From a virus, in IMG/VR virus record IMGVR_UViG_3300025806_000178, positions 1 to 26,671 of that record: a DNA stretch of 26,671 nucleotides; one strand, 5' to 3'. The translations under genes were made by a program, and so were the position numbers. The notes below the pieces were generated by a model that saw only the letters and a program-made list of their open reading frames with translations, ran no database searches and was not told the DNA's origin. Shown in pieces: positions 1-5,374 of the stretch. How positions within the stretch are numbered: the stretch's first letter is position 1; each line of letters starts with the position of its first letter.

Positions 1-278
1 TGAGCCTGTAGTCTCGACCCTATCGGGCTTCCATCCTGACGCAAGAGAAGAGAGAAGAGAGATAGAGTCTCGCTACACGAGACAAGTTATAGAAGGGATT
101 TGACCAACTCGAAGATCGAGTGCGGCCATCCCCGTCATGGAACAACCAGAACCTTATGTCAACACGGACGTGGTTGCGTATTGACATCAGAACCATGGCA
201 ATTCCCTGTCGTTGCTGTCCACCCTCTCACTTCGGGTCGGGCAAATTTGATAAGAAAGACATATAAACGGAGAAAATC
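1..278. other. non-coding leader with small dyads
   Basis: I see no convincing gene here. Two perfect dyads are visible: GTCTCG-CTACA-CGAGAC at 67-83 and ACTCGA-AGA-TCGAGT at 107-121. The heptamer AGTCTCG occurs at 10-16 and 66-72. TTGACC (100-105) and TTGACA (181-186) resemble -35 boxes, but neither has a good -10 at 16-18 bp. TATAAA at 262-267 is -10-like but lacks a -35. It is probably the control leader for the rightward left-arm genes. This is inference from position and dyads only. Confidence 0.4.
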
Positions 279-776
279 ATGTCAAAAATTATACAAGCAA
301 TAGTAGATACATACACTCATAGTACAGAGCTATACATCACTACCAATAACCTAGATCGCCACTCTTCAAACGATGGATGGAAAGTTATAGATACTCTCAA
401 GTTTCATGCAGAGCGTAAACTAAAGAGAGAGATCCAAGATCTAGAGTTCTGGATTTCCAGACAGTCAGAGAGAGAGACCACCGCTAAAACTTGGATGAAC
501 AGGTATCGAAGTCAATTCAATGGTGATGAGATCAGCACCAATAACCTTCAAGCGTCTGTCTCTAAGTATAAAGCAGAAAGCTTTGCTCTCATGTTAATGC
601 AGTCTGAACTTTCAGCAGCCCAGTCAGCGTATAAAGGAATGACCGGCGCAACCTACACAAGCATTGAGAGCAAACCAGATGCAGAGATGCCAGATGACAT
701 CAAAGCAATGTTTGCAGAGCTAGATGCTCTTGAAGCAGCCAACGAGCCAGAGATCAAAGCTAAGAAGAAAGCTTAG
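279..776 (+). CDS. hypothetical early phage protein
   Basis: This 165-residue protein is not recognised. It is predicted to be mostly helical and charged, with a central stretch rich in Lys, Arg and Glu (about residues 48-75) and a short basic Lys-rich tail ending in KAKKKA. No membrane segment, Cys cluster or catalytic motif is visible. The ATG has a GGAG six bases upstream. It is the first gene of the plus-strand arm and is followed directly by the hairpin at 785-804, so it may be its own short transcription unit. The basic tail could favour nucleic-acid binding, but nothing confirms that. Confidence 0.75.
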   Translation: MSKIIQAIVDTYTHSTELYITTNNLDRHSSNDGWKVIDTLKFHAERKLKREIQDLEFWISRQSERETTAKTWMNRYRSQFNGDEISTNNLQASVSKYKAESFALMLMQSELSAAQSAYKGMTGATYTSIESKPDAEMPDDIKAMFAELDALEAANEPEIKAKKKA

Positions 777-784
777 ACATTGGA

Positions 785-804
785 GGGAGGTCGAAAGGCC
801 TCCC
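785..804 (+). terminator. GNRA-loop hairpin after first gene
   Basis: GGGAGGTC-GAAA-GGCCTCCC forms an 8-bp stem (one G-U) with a GAAA tetraloop, nine bases after the first gene's stop. The bases that follow are AAAAATTT rather than a clean T-run; a T5 tract comes only at about 833-837, after the repeat CTCGCTTCGCTCGCT. It is therefore a possible but imperfect intrinsic terminator, or a processing/attenuation hairpin. Its two arms recur in swapped order at 5331-5354. Confidence 0.5.
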
Positions 805-854
805 AAAAATTTCGCGCTCGCTTCGCTCGCTTTTTATACTCTTGCGGAGAGGGC

Positions 855-883
855 TTGACTTGCTGCATACGTGCAGTTACTAT
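855..883 (+). promoter_or_regulatory. sigma70-like promoter with dyad in spacer
   Basis: TTGACT (855-860) and TACTAT (878-883) are separated by exactly 17 bp, matching 5/6 and 4/6 of the sigma70 consensus. The spacer holds the dyad CTGCA-TACG-TGCAG (863-876), placed where a repressor would block polymerase. Predicted transcription starts near 890, about 25 bases before the 915 start codon. It lies directly after the hairpin at 785-804, as expected of a new operon start. Confidence 0.55.
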
Positions 884-914
884 CATATTGAAACCAATGC
901 AAAAGGAGAAGTTT

Positions 915-1148
915 ATGTTGGAATCAGCTACATCAAAACAGCTATGGAAAATTAATCAACTTGCTTGGGAATACTCACAGCTTGTTGAAAAATTAGAAAA
1001 CAAAGGAGAACTCAAGTTAATTACTGAGGCTTACTTTCCAATCACAAAATCAATTGCAATTGATGTGATAAAGAAAATGATAAAAACAAATGAAAAACTT
1101 GCTGAATTAGTAGCAATGGAAAAGGAGAATGAAAATGTTAATGCTTAA
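915..1148 (+). CDS. hypothetical small helical protein
   Basis: A 77-residue, Lys/Glu-rich protein of unknown function. The N-terminal SATSKQLWKINQLA resembles the opening of many small phage proteins, but I cannot assign a family. I chose ATG 915 because AAAGGAGAAG lies six bases upstream and the promoter at 855-883 precedes it. An ATG at 897 and an open frame back to 780 exist, but the latter would run through the hairpin and promoter and reads unlike protein. It overlaps the next gene by 14 bases, so the two are probably translationally coupled. Confidence 0.7.
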   Translation: MLESATSKQLWKINQLAWEYSQLVEKLENKGELKLITEAYFPITKSIAIDVIKKMIKTNEKLAELVAMEKENENVNA

Positions 1149-1479
1149 TCCAGATGTTGATGCACCTTCGGATCATATTGTGCAATCATTAGGTTTCTTA
1201 CCCTATTGGGTGAGAGACTTCTGCGCTCAAGCAGATGATGAACACAAGCAGTGTGATTTAGTTGAGTACATGACAGAGCAGTATGGTTTTGGTAAGCTGT
1301 ATAAGTTTGGCTCAAAGCTAGTCGGCAAGAAACTCATATCAGAATACGAAGAAGATGATGATATGGATTATCTTGCTGCATACGATACGCCAGTGGGAAC
1401 AGTTTACTTTTTCCAGTACGCTATCGTTGCACTGCCAAGAGTAGAAGAGAATGATTACTTTATTACGAGGATGGATTAA
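1135..1479 (+). CDS. conserved hypothetical phage protein
   Basis: About 114 residues. The opening LNPDVDAPSDHIVQSLGFLP and the later GTVYFFQYAIVALP resemble a small protein I recall from marine podovirus early regions with no known function. It is acidic (EEDDDMD around residue 80) and has no membrane segment. ATGs occur at 1129, 1135 and 1141; 1135 sits seven bases after GGAG (1124-1127), while 1129 is too close to it. Its stop overlaps the next ATG in TAATG, so the two are coupled. Confidence 0.7.
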   Translation: MLMLNPDVDAPSDHIVQSLGFLPYWVRDFCAQADDEHKQCDLVEYMTEQYGFGKLYKFGSKLVGKKLISEYEEDDDMDYLAAYDTPVGTVYFFQYAIVALPRVEENDYFITRMD

Positions 1480-1691
1480 TGGCACGTTGGACTAGACAAG
1501 ACTTTGAGTTTGTTGCTGATGAGATAGCACCTTTCTTACATTGGCCTACTAATATCAAAGAACTATCGCAAAAACTTAAGCGCATGAACCCAAGATTCGA
1601 TGCGGATAAGTTTGAACGCAGAGCAATAGCAGCTTGGGAAGAACGCTATCAAGAAAGCTTGGAGGAGTTACAAGATGAAGTCCCATATTGA
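1479..1691 (+). CDS. hypothetical small protein
   Basis: A 70-residue, probably all-helical protein with a highly charged C-terminal half (residues 35-70) and aromatic residues near the N-terminus. No family is recognised. Its ATG overlaps the preceding stop (TAATG) and its 3' end overlaps the next gene by 17 bases, so it lies inside a tightly coupled operon. The helix-rich pattern around residues 26-60 could be a small DNA-binding fold, but no clear helix-turn-helix is visible. Confidence 0.7.
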   Translation: MARWTRQDFEFVADEIAPFLHWPTNIKELSQKLKRMNPRFDADKFERRAIAAWEERYQESLEELQDEVPY

Positions 1692-1929
1692 TGCAATGGA
1701 TCACATGTTGAATGACATATTCAAAAAAGTTTTCTGGGAACCTCTCGAACAGAAAGAGAAAGAAGAAAGCTTTTGCCCCGACTGTGGAGGTTGGGGTTAT
1801 GTTGAACGTGAAGTCACTGTACCTATGAGCTTTGATCGTGACGTTGGTTACATCGACACTGATCATATCGATTGTCCTGACTGTCTGGGAACAGGGCAAA
1901 ACCTAAGTGAAATAACAGAGGAGGAATAA
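1675..1929 (+). CDS. DnaJ-type zinc-motif protein
   Basis: An 84-residue protein with two CxxCxGxG-like motifs: CPDCGGWG (about residues 34-41) and CPDCLGTG (about 67-74). This is the spacing of one zinc centre of the DnaJ cysteine-rich domain. There is no J domain, so it is not a DnaJ co-chaperone; small phage proteins with isolated motifs of this sort are common and mostly uncharacterised. GGAGGAG at 1661-1667 supports ATG 1675. The C-terminus is acidic (EITEEE), and the codons for its last residues double as a strong SD-like GGAGGAA. Confidence 0.75.
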   Translation: MKSHIDAMDHMLNDIFKKVFWEPLEQKEKEESFCPDCGGWGYVEREVTVPMSFDRDVGYIDTDHIDCPDCLGTGQNLSEITEEE

Positions 1930-1941
1930 CAACAATGTCAT

Positions 1942-1970
1942 GGGCAGTAGCACATCCCCCTTTACTGCCC
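1942..1970 (+). promoter_or_regulatory. perfect 8-bp dyad abutting a -35 box
   Basis: GGGCAGTA (1942-1949) and TACTGCCC (1963-1970) are perfect inverted arms, extendable by one G-U pair, around a C-rich loop. The right arm ends at the base before TTGACA (1971-1976). In RNA it is a stable hairpin that could end transcription of the upstream operon, although no T-run follows. In DNA it is well placed as an operator for the helix-turn-helix protein encoded just downstream. Confidence 0.5.
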
Positions 1971-2002
1971 TTGACATCTTACTTTATGTTGCTCCATATA
2001 TG
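1971..2002 (+). promoter_or_regulatory. putative promoter for regulator gene, leaderless
   Basis: TTGACA is a perfect -35. The -10 is weak: CATATA (1995-2000) at 18-bp spacing or TATATG (1997-2002) at 20 bp. With either, transcription would begin at about 2006-2010, at the ATG at 2007, which has no SD upstream. This predicts a leaderless mRNA, as known for lambda cI from PRM. The promoter lies inside the longer reading frame from ATG 1935. Confidence 0.4.
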
Positions 2003-2006
2003 CAGT

Positions 2007-2291
2007 ATGAAAGCATACTTAGATACTGTCAAAGATCAAGCAAAACTAAAGGGTGTAGATTTGTTTACAGCCTTCAAGTATGCAGGTCTTCCGACATCTA
2101 CATACTACCGAACGATCAATGGGCAAACTGAAATGCGGTTTAGTACCGCGTGTTCTGTTTTAGATGCGATAGATGAGCAACACAGAAAAGACGAAGCCGC
2201 CAAGCGTACCAAACAACTACGAGACTCTGGTCAGGTTGTTAATAGACGCTCGGCACGAAAGGGCATTAAGCCAAGAAAGCTTAGCGCGTAA
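2007..2291 (+). CDS. helix-turn-helix regulator, Cro/C1-like
   Basis: A 94-residue DNA-binding protein. Residues 1-55 fit a lambda-repressor-type fold, with a recognition region around GLPTSTYYRTINGQ (about 26-39) and a later packing helix (STACSVLDAI). The remaining 38 residues are strongly basic and may add DNA contacts or be constrained by the gene they overlap. I chose ATG 2007 because the fold begins there and the putative promoter at 1971 would start transcription there. ATG 1935 has an excellent SD (GGAGGAA, 8 bases away) and would add 24 residues unlike protein, encoded by the dyad and promoter. Both starts may be used. The last 119 bases overlap the next gene in another frame. Confidence 0.72.
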   Translation: MKAYLDTVKDQAKLKGVDLFTAFKYAGLPTSTYYRTINGQTEMRFSTACSVLDAIDEQHRKDEAAKRTKQLRDSGQVVNRRSARKGIKPRKLSA

Positions 2292-2412
2292 GATTGGTTG
2301 CACTGAATCTTTGGTTCACAAGTGGGAGCAGTTCAAGCGGATGCCTTCTGGGTTTATGTTAATGTGTTGGTTAGAGGCATTAGAATATGACATCGAAGCA
2401 ATTAAGAGGTAA
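2173..2412 (+). CDS. XRE-family helix-turn-helix regulator
   Basis: A 79-residue protein with a clear XRE/Cro-type domain at about residues 16-75: first helix YETLVRLLIDARHERAL, then SQESLARKIGCTESLVHKWE with the recognition helix in the second half, then a closing leucine-rich helix. It is a probable transcriptional regulator of phage genes. ATG 2173 is needed to keep the first helix; the SD is poor, so translation may depend on the upstream regulator, which it overlaps by 119 bases in a different frame. TTG 2236 is a weaker alternative that would trim the first helix. It overlaps the next gene by 26 bases. Confidence 0.75.
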   Translation: MSNTEKTKPPSVPNNYETLVRLLIDARHERALSQESLARKIGCTESLVHKWEQFKRMPSGFMLMCWLEALEYDIEAIKR

Positions 2413-2707
2413 GGCTGCAACGTGCAAACTATGTGGAGACAAAACATATTGGTATGTCGCAATACTAAAAGGCAACCATGAATCATCAATGCAAAAGTGT
2501 TGGTTCATTTGTTTGCACTGCTATGAGGAAGAGCCGTGGTCAATAGAAATAAAAATAAAGGAACTTACCATGAAAAGTGGTTCGTCAAGTGGCTTACAGA
2601 AATCGGTATCAAAGCGAAGAGGCAACCACTCTCAGGCAGCTTGGGAGGAGAGTATTCGGGAGACATCAAGCTCGAACTCAAAGGAAAAGAATTGGTGGGA
2701 GAAGTAA
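2387..2707 (+). CDS. small zinc-ribbon-like protein
   Basis: 106 residues. CKLC at about 13-16 and CLHC at about 42-45 form a two-knuckle zinc-ribbon pattern. Residues after about 50 turn rich in Ser, Lys and Glu; this part is encoded by DNA that is also the start of the PDDEXK nuclease gene in another frame (172-base overlap). The N-terminal half reads like real protein, while the C-terminal half may be unconstrained overprint. Its 5' end overlaps the XRE gene by 26 bases. The function is unknown; nucleic-acid binding is possible. Confidence 0.55.
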   Translation: MTSKQLRGKAATCKLCGDKTYWYVAILKGNHESSMQKCWFICLHCYEEEPWSIEIKIKELTMKSGSSSGLQKSVSKRRGNHSQAAWEESIRETSSSNSKEKNWWEK

Positions 2708-2889
2708 AGTATAGGGATGTATCAAACTTCCCAAGCCCATTCAAAGTATTAGAAGGTCGAGACATAGCCTTTTATAAAAGACGGAGAGGAACTCCGCAAA
2801 CTTTAGTCATTATGTCTGGTGAAATGTTTGAACAACTAATGGAGAATCAAGATGGAATCACAGAACAAACAGATCAAAGCTTACCTTGA
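2536..2889 (+). CDS. PDDEXK nuclease, Holliday-resolvase-like
   Basis: 117 residues, GTG start with GAGGAA five bases upstream. A PD-(D/E)XK core is visible: Glu13 in the first helix (GTYHEKWFVKWL), PLSGSLGG, Asp43 in SGDIKL, then Glu56 and Lys58 in EVKYR. This matches small phage endonucleases related to archaeal Hjc resolvases, which cut branched DNA. Next to YqaJ and ERF genes it probably resolves recombination or replication intermediates. The first helix carries a motif residue, so the long overlap with the zinc-ribbon gene cannot be removed by a later start. It overlaps the next gene by 38 bases. Confidence 0.82.
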   Translation: MVNRNKNKGTYHEKWFVKWLTEIGIKAKRQPLSGSLGGEYSGDIKLELKGKELVGEVKYRDVSNFPSPFKVLEGRDIAFYKRRRGTPQTLVIMSGEMFEQLMENQDGITEQTDQSLP

Positions 2890-3052
2890 AGAAGGCAACA
2901 GCATCACTGCAATACAAGCATTAGAAAAGTTTGGATGCTTTAGATTAGCGGCACGTATTAAAGATCTAAAAGAAACTGGCATGGTCATTGATAAAGCTAT
3001 GATTGCTAACAATGAGGGCAAGCATCATGCTATCTATTGGGAGGTAAACTAA
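2852..3052 (+). CDS. small helix-turn-helix phage protein
   Basis: 66 residues. The pattern YLEEGNSITAIQALEKFGCF, then RLAARIKDLKETG, is that of the small winged helix-turn-helix phage family (PF14090-like) found in many phages; the C-terminal AIYWEV is the closing strand. It is probably a DNA-binding accessory protein with no assigned role. ATG 2852 has a GGAG eight bases upstream and overlaps the nuclease gene by 38 bases. The stop overlaps the next ATG (TAATG). Confidence 0.82.
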   Translation: MESQNKQIKAYLEEGNSITAIQALEKFGCFRLAARIKDLKETGMVIDKAMIANNEGKHHAIYWEVN

Positions 3053-3261
3053 TGCCATTATTTAATGTTGGGTTTCATTATGCAGAAGGTATGTTTTTAA
3101 CTATAAATGCAAAAGATGAAGATGAAGCATCTTATTTGGCGAATCAAATCTTAGAAGAATACTCAGGCAGCATAGAAGAAATACATTCCATGAAACATGT
3201 TGAGAATTATAAATGTGTTCATAGAGAGTCTATGATTACAGATATTAAAGAGAGTAAATAA
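3052..3261 (+). CDS. hypothetical small protein
   Basis: 69 residues, not recognised. The beginning (PLFNVGFHYAEGMFLTINAKDEDEA) suggests a beta strand pair followed by a helix, a small alpha/beta fold. I chose ATG 3052 because GGGAGGT lies just upstream and the ATG overlaps the preceding stop; a TTG at 3037 would sit before that SD. The stop overlaps the next gene's ATG. It lies in the middle of the coupled replication/recombination operon. Confidence 0.72.
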   Translation: MPLFNVGFHYAEGMFLTINAKDEDEASYLANQILEEYSGSIEEIHSMKHVENYKCVHRESMITDIKESK

Positions 3262-3560
3262 TGGCTCAGTTTAAAAGACTATCAGGTAACGCTTCTTCTT
3301 GGGATGCACATGTTAAACGAGCAAGCACCTCGCCAAGTCTTGCTGCGGAATATCGCAAGTCCTCTTGGAGAATAGACACACACAGAATTATGGCTAACAG
3401 AATTAAGAATGGGGAGGGAGTGGGACACTACTGGCTCGAAGGTAAACTCAAGAAAGAGTTGCTTGAGATGACAACAATAACTGAAGATGACTTCAAGAAA
3501 TACCTTGACCCTACTGCACAAACGCAGTACACAAGACCTTACAATGATGGAGAAAATTAA
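3261..3560 (+). CDS. hypothetical phage protein
   Basis: 99 residues, basic and mostly polar, with no recognised family. Residues 20-60 are rich in Arg, Lys and Ser (AAEYRKSSWRIDTHRIMANRIKNGEG). It is joined to both neighbours by one-base TAATG overlaps and directly precedes the YqaJ-type exonuclease gene, so it may act with it; that is positional inference only. No membrane segment or Cys motif is present. Confidence 0.72.
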   Translation: MAQFKRLSGNASSWDAHVKRASTSPSLAAEYRKSSWRIDTHRIMANRIKNGEGVGHYWLEGKLKKELLEMTTITEDDFKKYLDPTAQTQYTRPYNDGEN

Positions 3561-4330
3561 TGGAGCGTAAGGGTTTTATCGGTGGCTCTGACTGTGTAAA
3601 AATAATGCAGGGCAACTGGTTGGAACTATGGCAGGTCAAGACAGGTCGCGTCGAGCCTGACGATTTGTCTGACAATATTGCGGTGCAGCTTGGTGTGCAT
3701 ACTGAGCAGTTCAATTTGGATTGGTTTGCAAGACAGCATGATTGTGTCCTTGGTGGCTTTCAGTCTGCTTACAAAAAACAAATCGGTAATGTTCCTGTCA
3801 AGGGTACAGTCGATGCAATGAATGGAAGCAATCCAGTAGAAGCAAAGCACACCAATTCATACAACAGTATGGACGATGCAATTAAATATTACATGCCACA
3901 GTTACAAATGTATTCTCACTTGTCTCAGTCGGATGGCATCTGGGTATCAATAATTTTTGGGAATAATAAATGGGAGTCAGCATTTGTCTCATATGATGAA
4001 GAGTATTTCAATTCAATGTGGGCAGTGGTGTCAGACTTCTGGGGTTATGTGTTACGCAATGAAGAGCCAGTTGGTATTGACACACCGACACTCTCAACAA
4101 ACCACATCCCGATTGATGATATGGTCGTGCGAGATGCAAGCAGGGACAACCAGTTCTGTTATGCCGCAATCACGTACGTCAACTACTATGAAAAGAATAG
4201 GGTCTTTGACAACGCAAAGAAAGACCTTAAACAAATGGTCGGTGATAACGAACGAGAAGTATACAACGACCAGATCTCGGTGAAACGAGACAAACGTGGA
4301 TCACTTAGGATAACAAGGAGAAATCAATGA
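3560..4330 (+). CDS. YqaJ-type viral recombinase exonuclease
   Basis: 256 residues. It matches the YqaJ/lambda-exonuclease-like PD-(D/E)XK family: FIGGSDC near the N-terminus (residues 6-11), LGVHTE with Glu49, GTVDAM with Asp85, the VEAKH core with Glu94 and Lys96, and YMPQLQMY with Gln114/Gln116. Such enzymes chew the 5' strand from DNA ends to expose a 3' single strand for an annealase. The stop overlaps the next start (ATGA), and the next gene is an ERF-type annealase, its expected partner. The C-terminal 90 residues are helical and basic, and the family motif ends earlier. Confidence 0.9.
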   Translation: MERKGFIGGSDCVKIMQGNWLELWQVKTGRVEPDDLSDNIAVQLGVHTEQFNLDWFARQHDCVLGGFQSAYKKQIGNVPVKGTVDAMNGSNPVEAKHTNSYNSMDDAIKYYMPQLQMYSHLSQSDGIWVSIIFGNNKWESAFVSYDEEYFNSMWAVVSDFWGYVLRNEEPVGIDTPTLSTNHIPIDDMVVRDASRDNQFCYAAITYVNYYEKNRVFDNAKKDLKQMVGDNEREVYNDQISVKRDKRGSLRITRRNQ

Positions 4331-4758
4331 AAGACCACATAAAATTACTAATCAAAGTACGCAATGAGATACAGCCTATCAAAAAGAAAGGCAGCAATCC
4401 TCACTTCAAGAGTCAGTACGCTACACTCGAGGATGTTATCGAAGCGGTTACTGAGCCACTACAAAACAATGGCTTCTTTCTTAGCCACATCTGTGGCAAG
4501 GACGAGTTCGGTGCGTATGTATCTACTGAATTGTTTCATGATACTGGCTTCACGCTGCAAACAAAAGTCCCTGTTGTCTTGAGTAAGCAGGACATGCAAG
4601 GGCTCGGTAGTGCTATAACATACGCTAGACGCTACGGAATACTATCCATTCTCAATCTTCCTACTGAAGATGATGATGGTAACGATGCTTCCCGAAAGGT
4701 GAGCGGCTCCTCAAGTAAGCCGCAAACCGTTGGGAATATAAAGCACATAGATTTCTAA
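4327..4758 (+). CDS. ERF-family single-strand annealing protein
   Basis: 143 residues. The ERF hallmarks are clear: HFKSQYATLEDVIEAV (residues 26-41), PLQNNGFF, and the signature LGSAITYARRYGILSILNLPTEDDDGN (about 93-119). Family members anneal complementary single strands during recombination and genome circularisation. It is short for the family (usually about 180-200 residues or more), with a compact Ser/Lys linker and a C-terminal HIDF. That ending resembles an SSB-like interaction tip, as does the C-terminus of the protein encoded at 4908. It overlaps the YqaJ exonuclease gene by four bases; together they form a lambda Red-like pair. Confidence 0.92.
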   Translation: MKDHIKLLIKVRNEIQPIKKKGSNPHFKSQYATLEDVIEAVTEPLQNNGFFLSHICGKDEFGAYVSTELFHDTGFTLQTKVPVVLSKQDMQGLGSAITYARRYGILSILNLPTEDDDGNDASRKVSGSSSKPQTVGNIKHIDF

Positions 4759-4907
4759 TTCTTGAGGACTGGGAGGGGCTTCTTCCTAACCCGAAGAAGT
4801 AAGGGGCTGGGGCCAGCTTACGACACCTATTCCCTCCTTAATTATCACCTGATGGGTGGCAGGTTTCTCAAGAACCACCCACTTAACTTAACAAAGGAGT
4901 CAGAAGC
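4759..4907 (+). other. structured non-coding spacer
   Basis: This 149-base gap carries three consecutive inverted repeats: CTTCTTC-CTAACCC-GAAGAAG (4779-4799, perfect 7-bp stem), a short GC-rich hairpin around GGCTGGGGCCAGC (4805-4817), and TGGGTGG...CCACCCA (4853-4881), whose interior GGTTT/GAACC can pair as well. None is followed by a T-run. It could be mRNA structure separating the annealase from the SSB-like gene, a small RNA, or a protein-binding site. The SD for the next gene (GGAG, about 4896) follows. Confidence 0.4.
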
Positions 4908-5276
4908 ATGACAGAATACGACAACACAGATACAGGCGCAGCCTTCACACCATTCACGACACAAAGACTTATCTTGCAGGGTAAGATTAATAGTGGAGGC
5001 ACTGACATGAAAGTTACCTGTGTTATGGATGAGACAAAAGACGGCAAGCAAATCATTGAAATATACCAGAAGGTCGGTGTATTATTTCAGAATGAAGGTA
5101 TGAAAGAAGGAGCTCCAGATTATACTGGCCCACTCTTTGATGATAAAAGACTTGCAGCTTGGAAAAAAATGAAGGATGAAAAACCTTACATGTCTTTCTC
5201 TGTTTCAGATAAACTGGACAAGGGTCAGTACACAGAAGGTAAGTCTTCAATTGGTGAAGATAAGATCCCATTCTAA
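4908..5276 (+). CDS. putative SSB-like DNA-binding protein
   Basis: 122 residues. The body has alternating strands (about 18-60 and 94-102) compatible with a small beta-barrel. The last residues, GEDKIPF, closely resemble the acidic C-terminal tip of bacterial SSB (DDDIPF), which recruits partner proteins. Position right after an ERF annealase and YqaJ exonuclease fits a single-strand-binding role. I do not see a canonical SSB OB-fold signature, so assignment rests on tail and context. It may be a recombination accessory protein instead. ATG 4908 has a GGAG upstream. It is followed by two hairpins. Confidence 0.6.
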   Translation: MTEYDNTDTGAAFTPFTTQRLILQGKINSGGTDMKVTCVMDETKDGKQIIEIYQKVGVLFQNEGMKEGAPDYTGPLFDDKRLAAWKKMKDEKPYMSFSVSDKLDKGQYTEGKSSIGEDKIPF

Positions 5277-5289
5277 TAGCGGTCACGCT

Positions 5290-5318
5290 TAGTAGGTTTT
5301 CTTCTCCGTTCCCTACTA
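5290..5318 (+). promoter_or_regulatory. 7-bp dyad after SSB-like gene
   Basis: TAGTAGG (5290-5296) and CCTACTA (5312-5318) are perfect inverted arms around a pyrimidine-rich 15-base loop. Next to it, AGTTG-ACA-CAACT (5318-5330) is another perfect dyad and contains TTGACA (5320-5325). No -10 lies at the right distance, because the terminator hairpin at 5331 occupies that place. It may be an operator, or extra RNA structure upstream of the terminator. Confidence 0.35.
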
Positions 5319-5330
5319 GTTGACACAACT

Positions 5331-5359
5331 GGCCTCCCTTTAATCGGGGAGGTCTTTTT
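5331..5359 (+). terminator. intrinsic terminator
   Basis: GGCCTCCC (5331-5338) pairs with GGGAGGTC (5347-5354), 8 bp with one G-U, followed at once by TTTTT (5355-5359). This is a standard rho-independent terminator ending the recombination operon. The genes at 5375-6404 start 16 bases further on with no clear promoter, so they may be expressed by read-through or antitermination. Confidence 0.75.
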
Positions 5360-5374
5360 ATAAGAGGAAACATA

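Noticed and set aside
100-303. TTG-started frame of 67 codons before the first gene
   Set aside because: It has no SD, runs through the dyad at 107-121 and overlaps the well-supported 279 start; kept only as part of the weak remnant idea.
826-838. CTCGCTTCGCTCGCT as a hairpin terminator
   Set aside because: It is a direct repeat, not an inverted one; no stem forms because the strand has almost no purine partner.
1576-1899. Minus-strand frame across the zinc-motif gene
   Set aside because: It is the antisense of two genes with good starts and motifs, and its composition (Phe/Leu runs) is typical of a shadow frame.
5320-5325. TTGACA as a promoter for the 5375 gene
   Set aside because: The -10 position falls in the terminator stem and has no resemblance to TATAAT.
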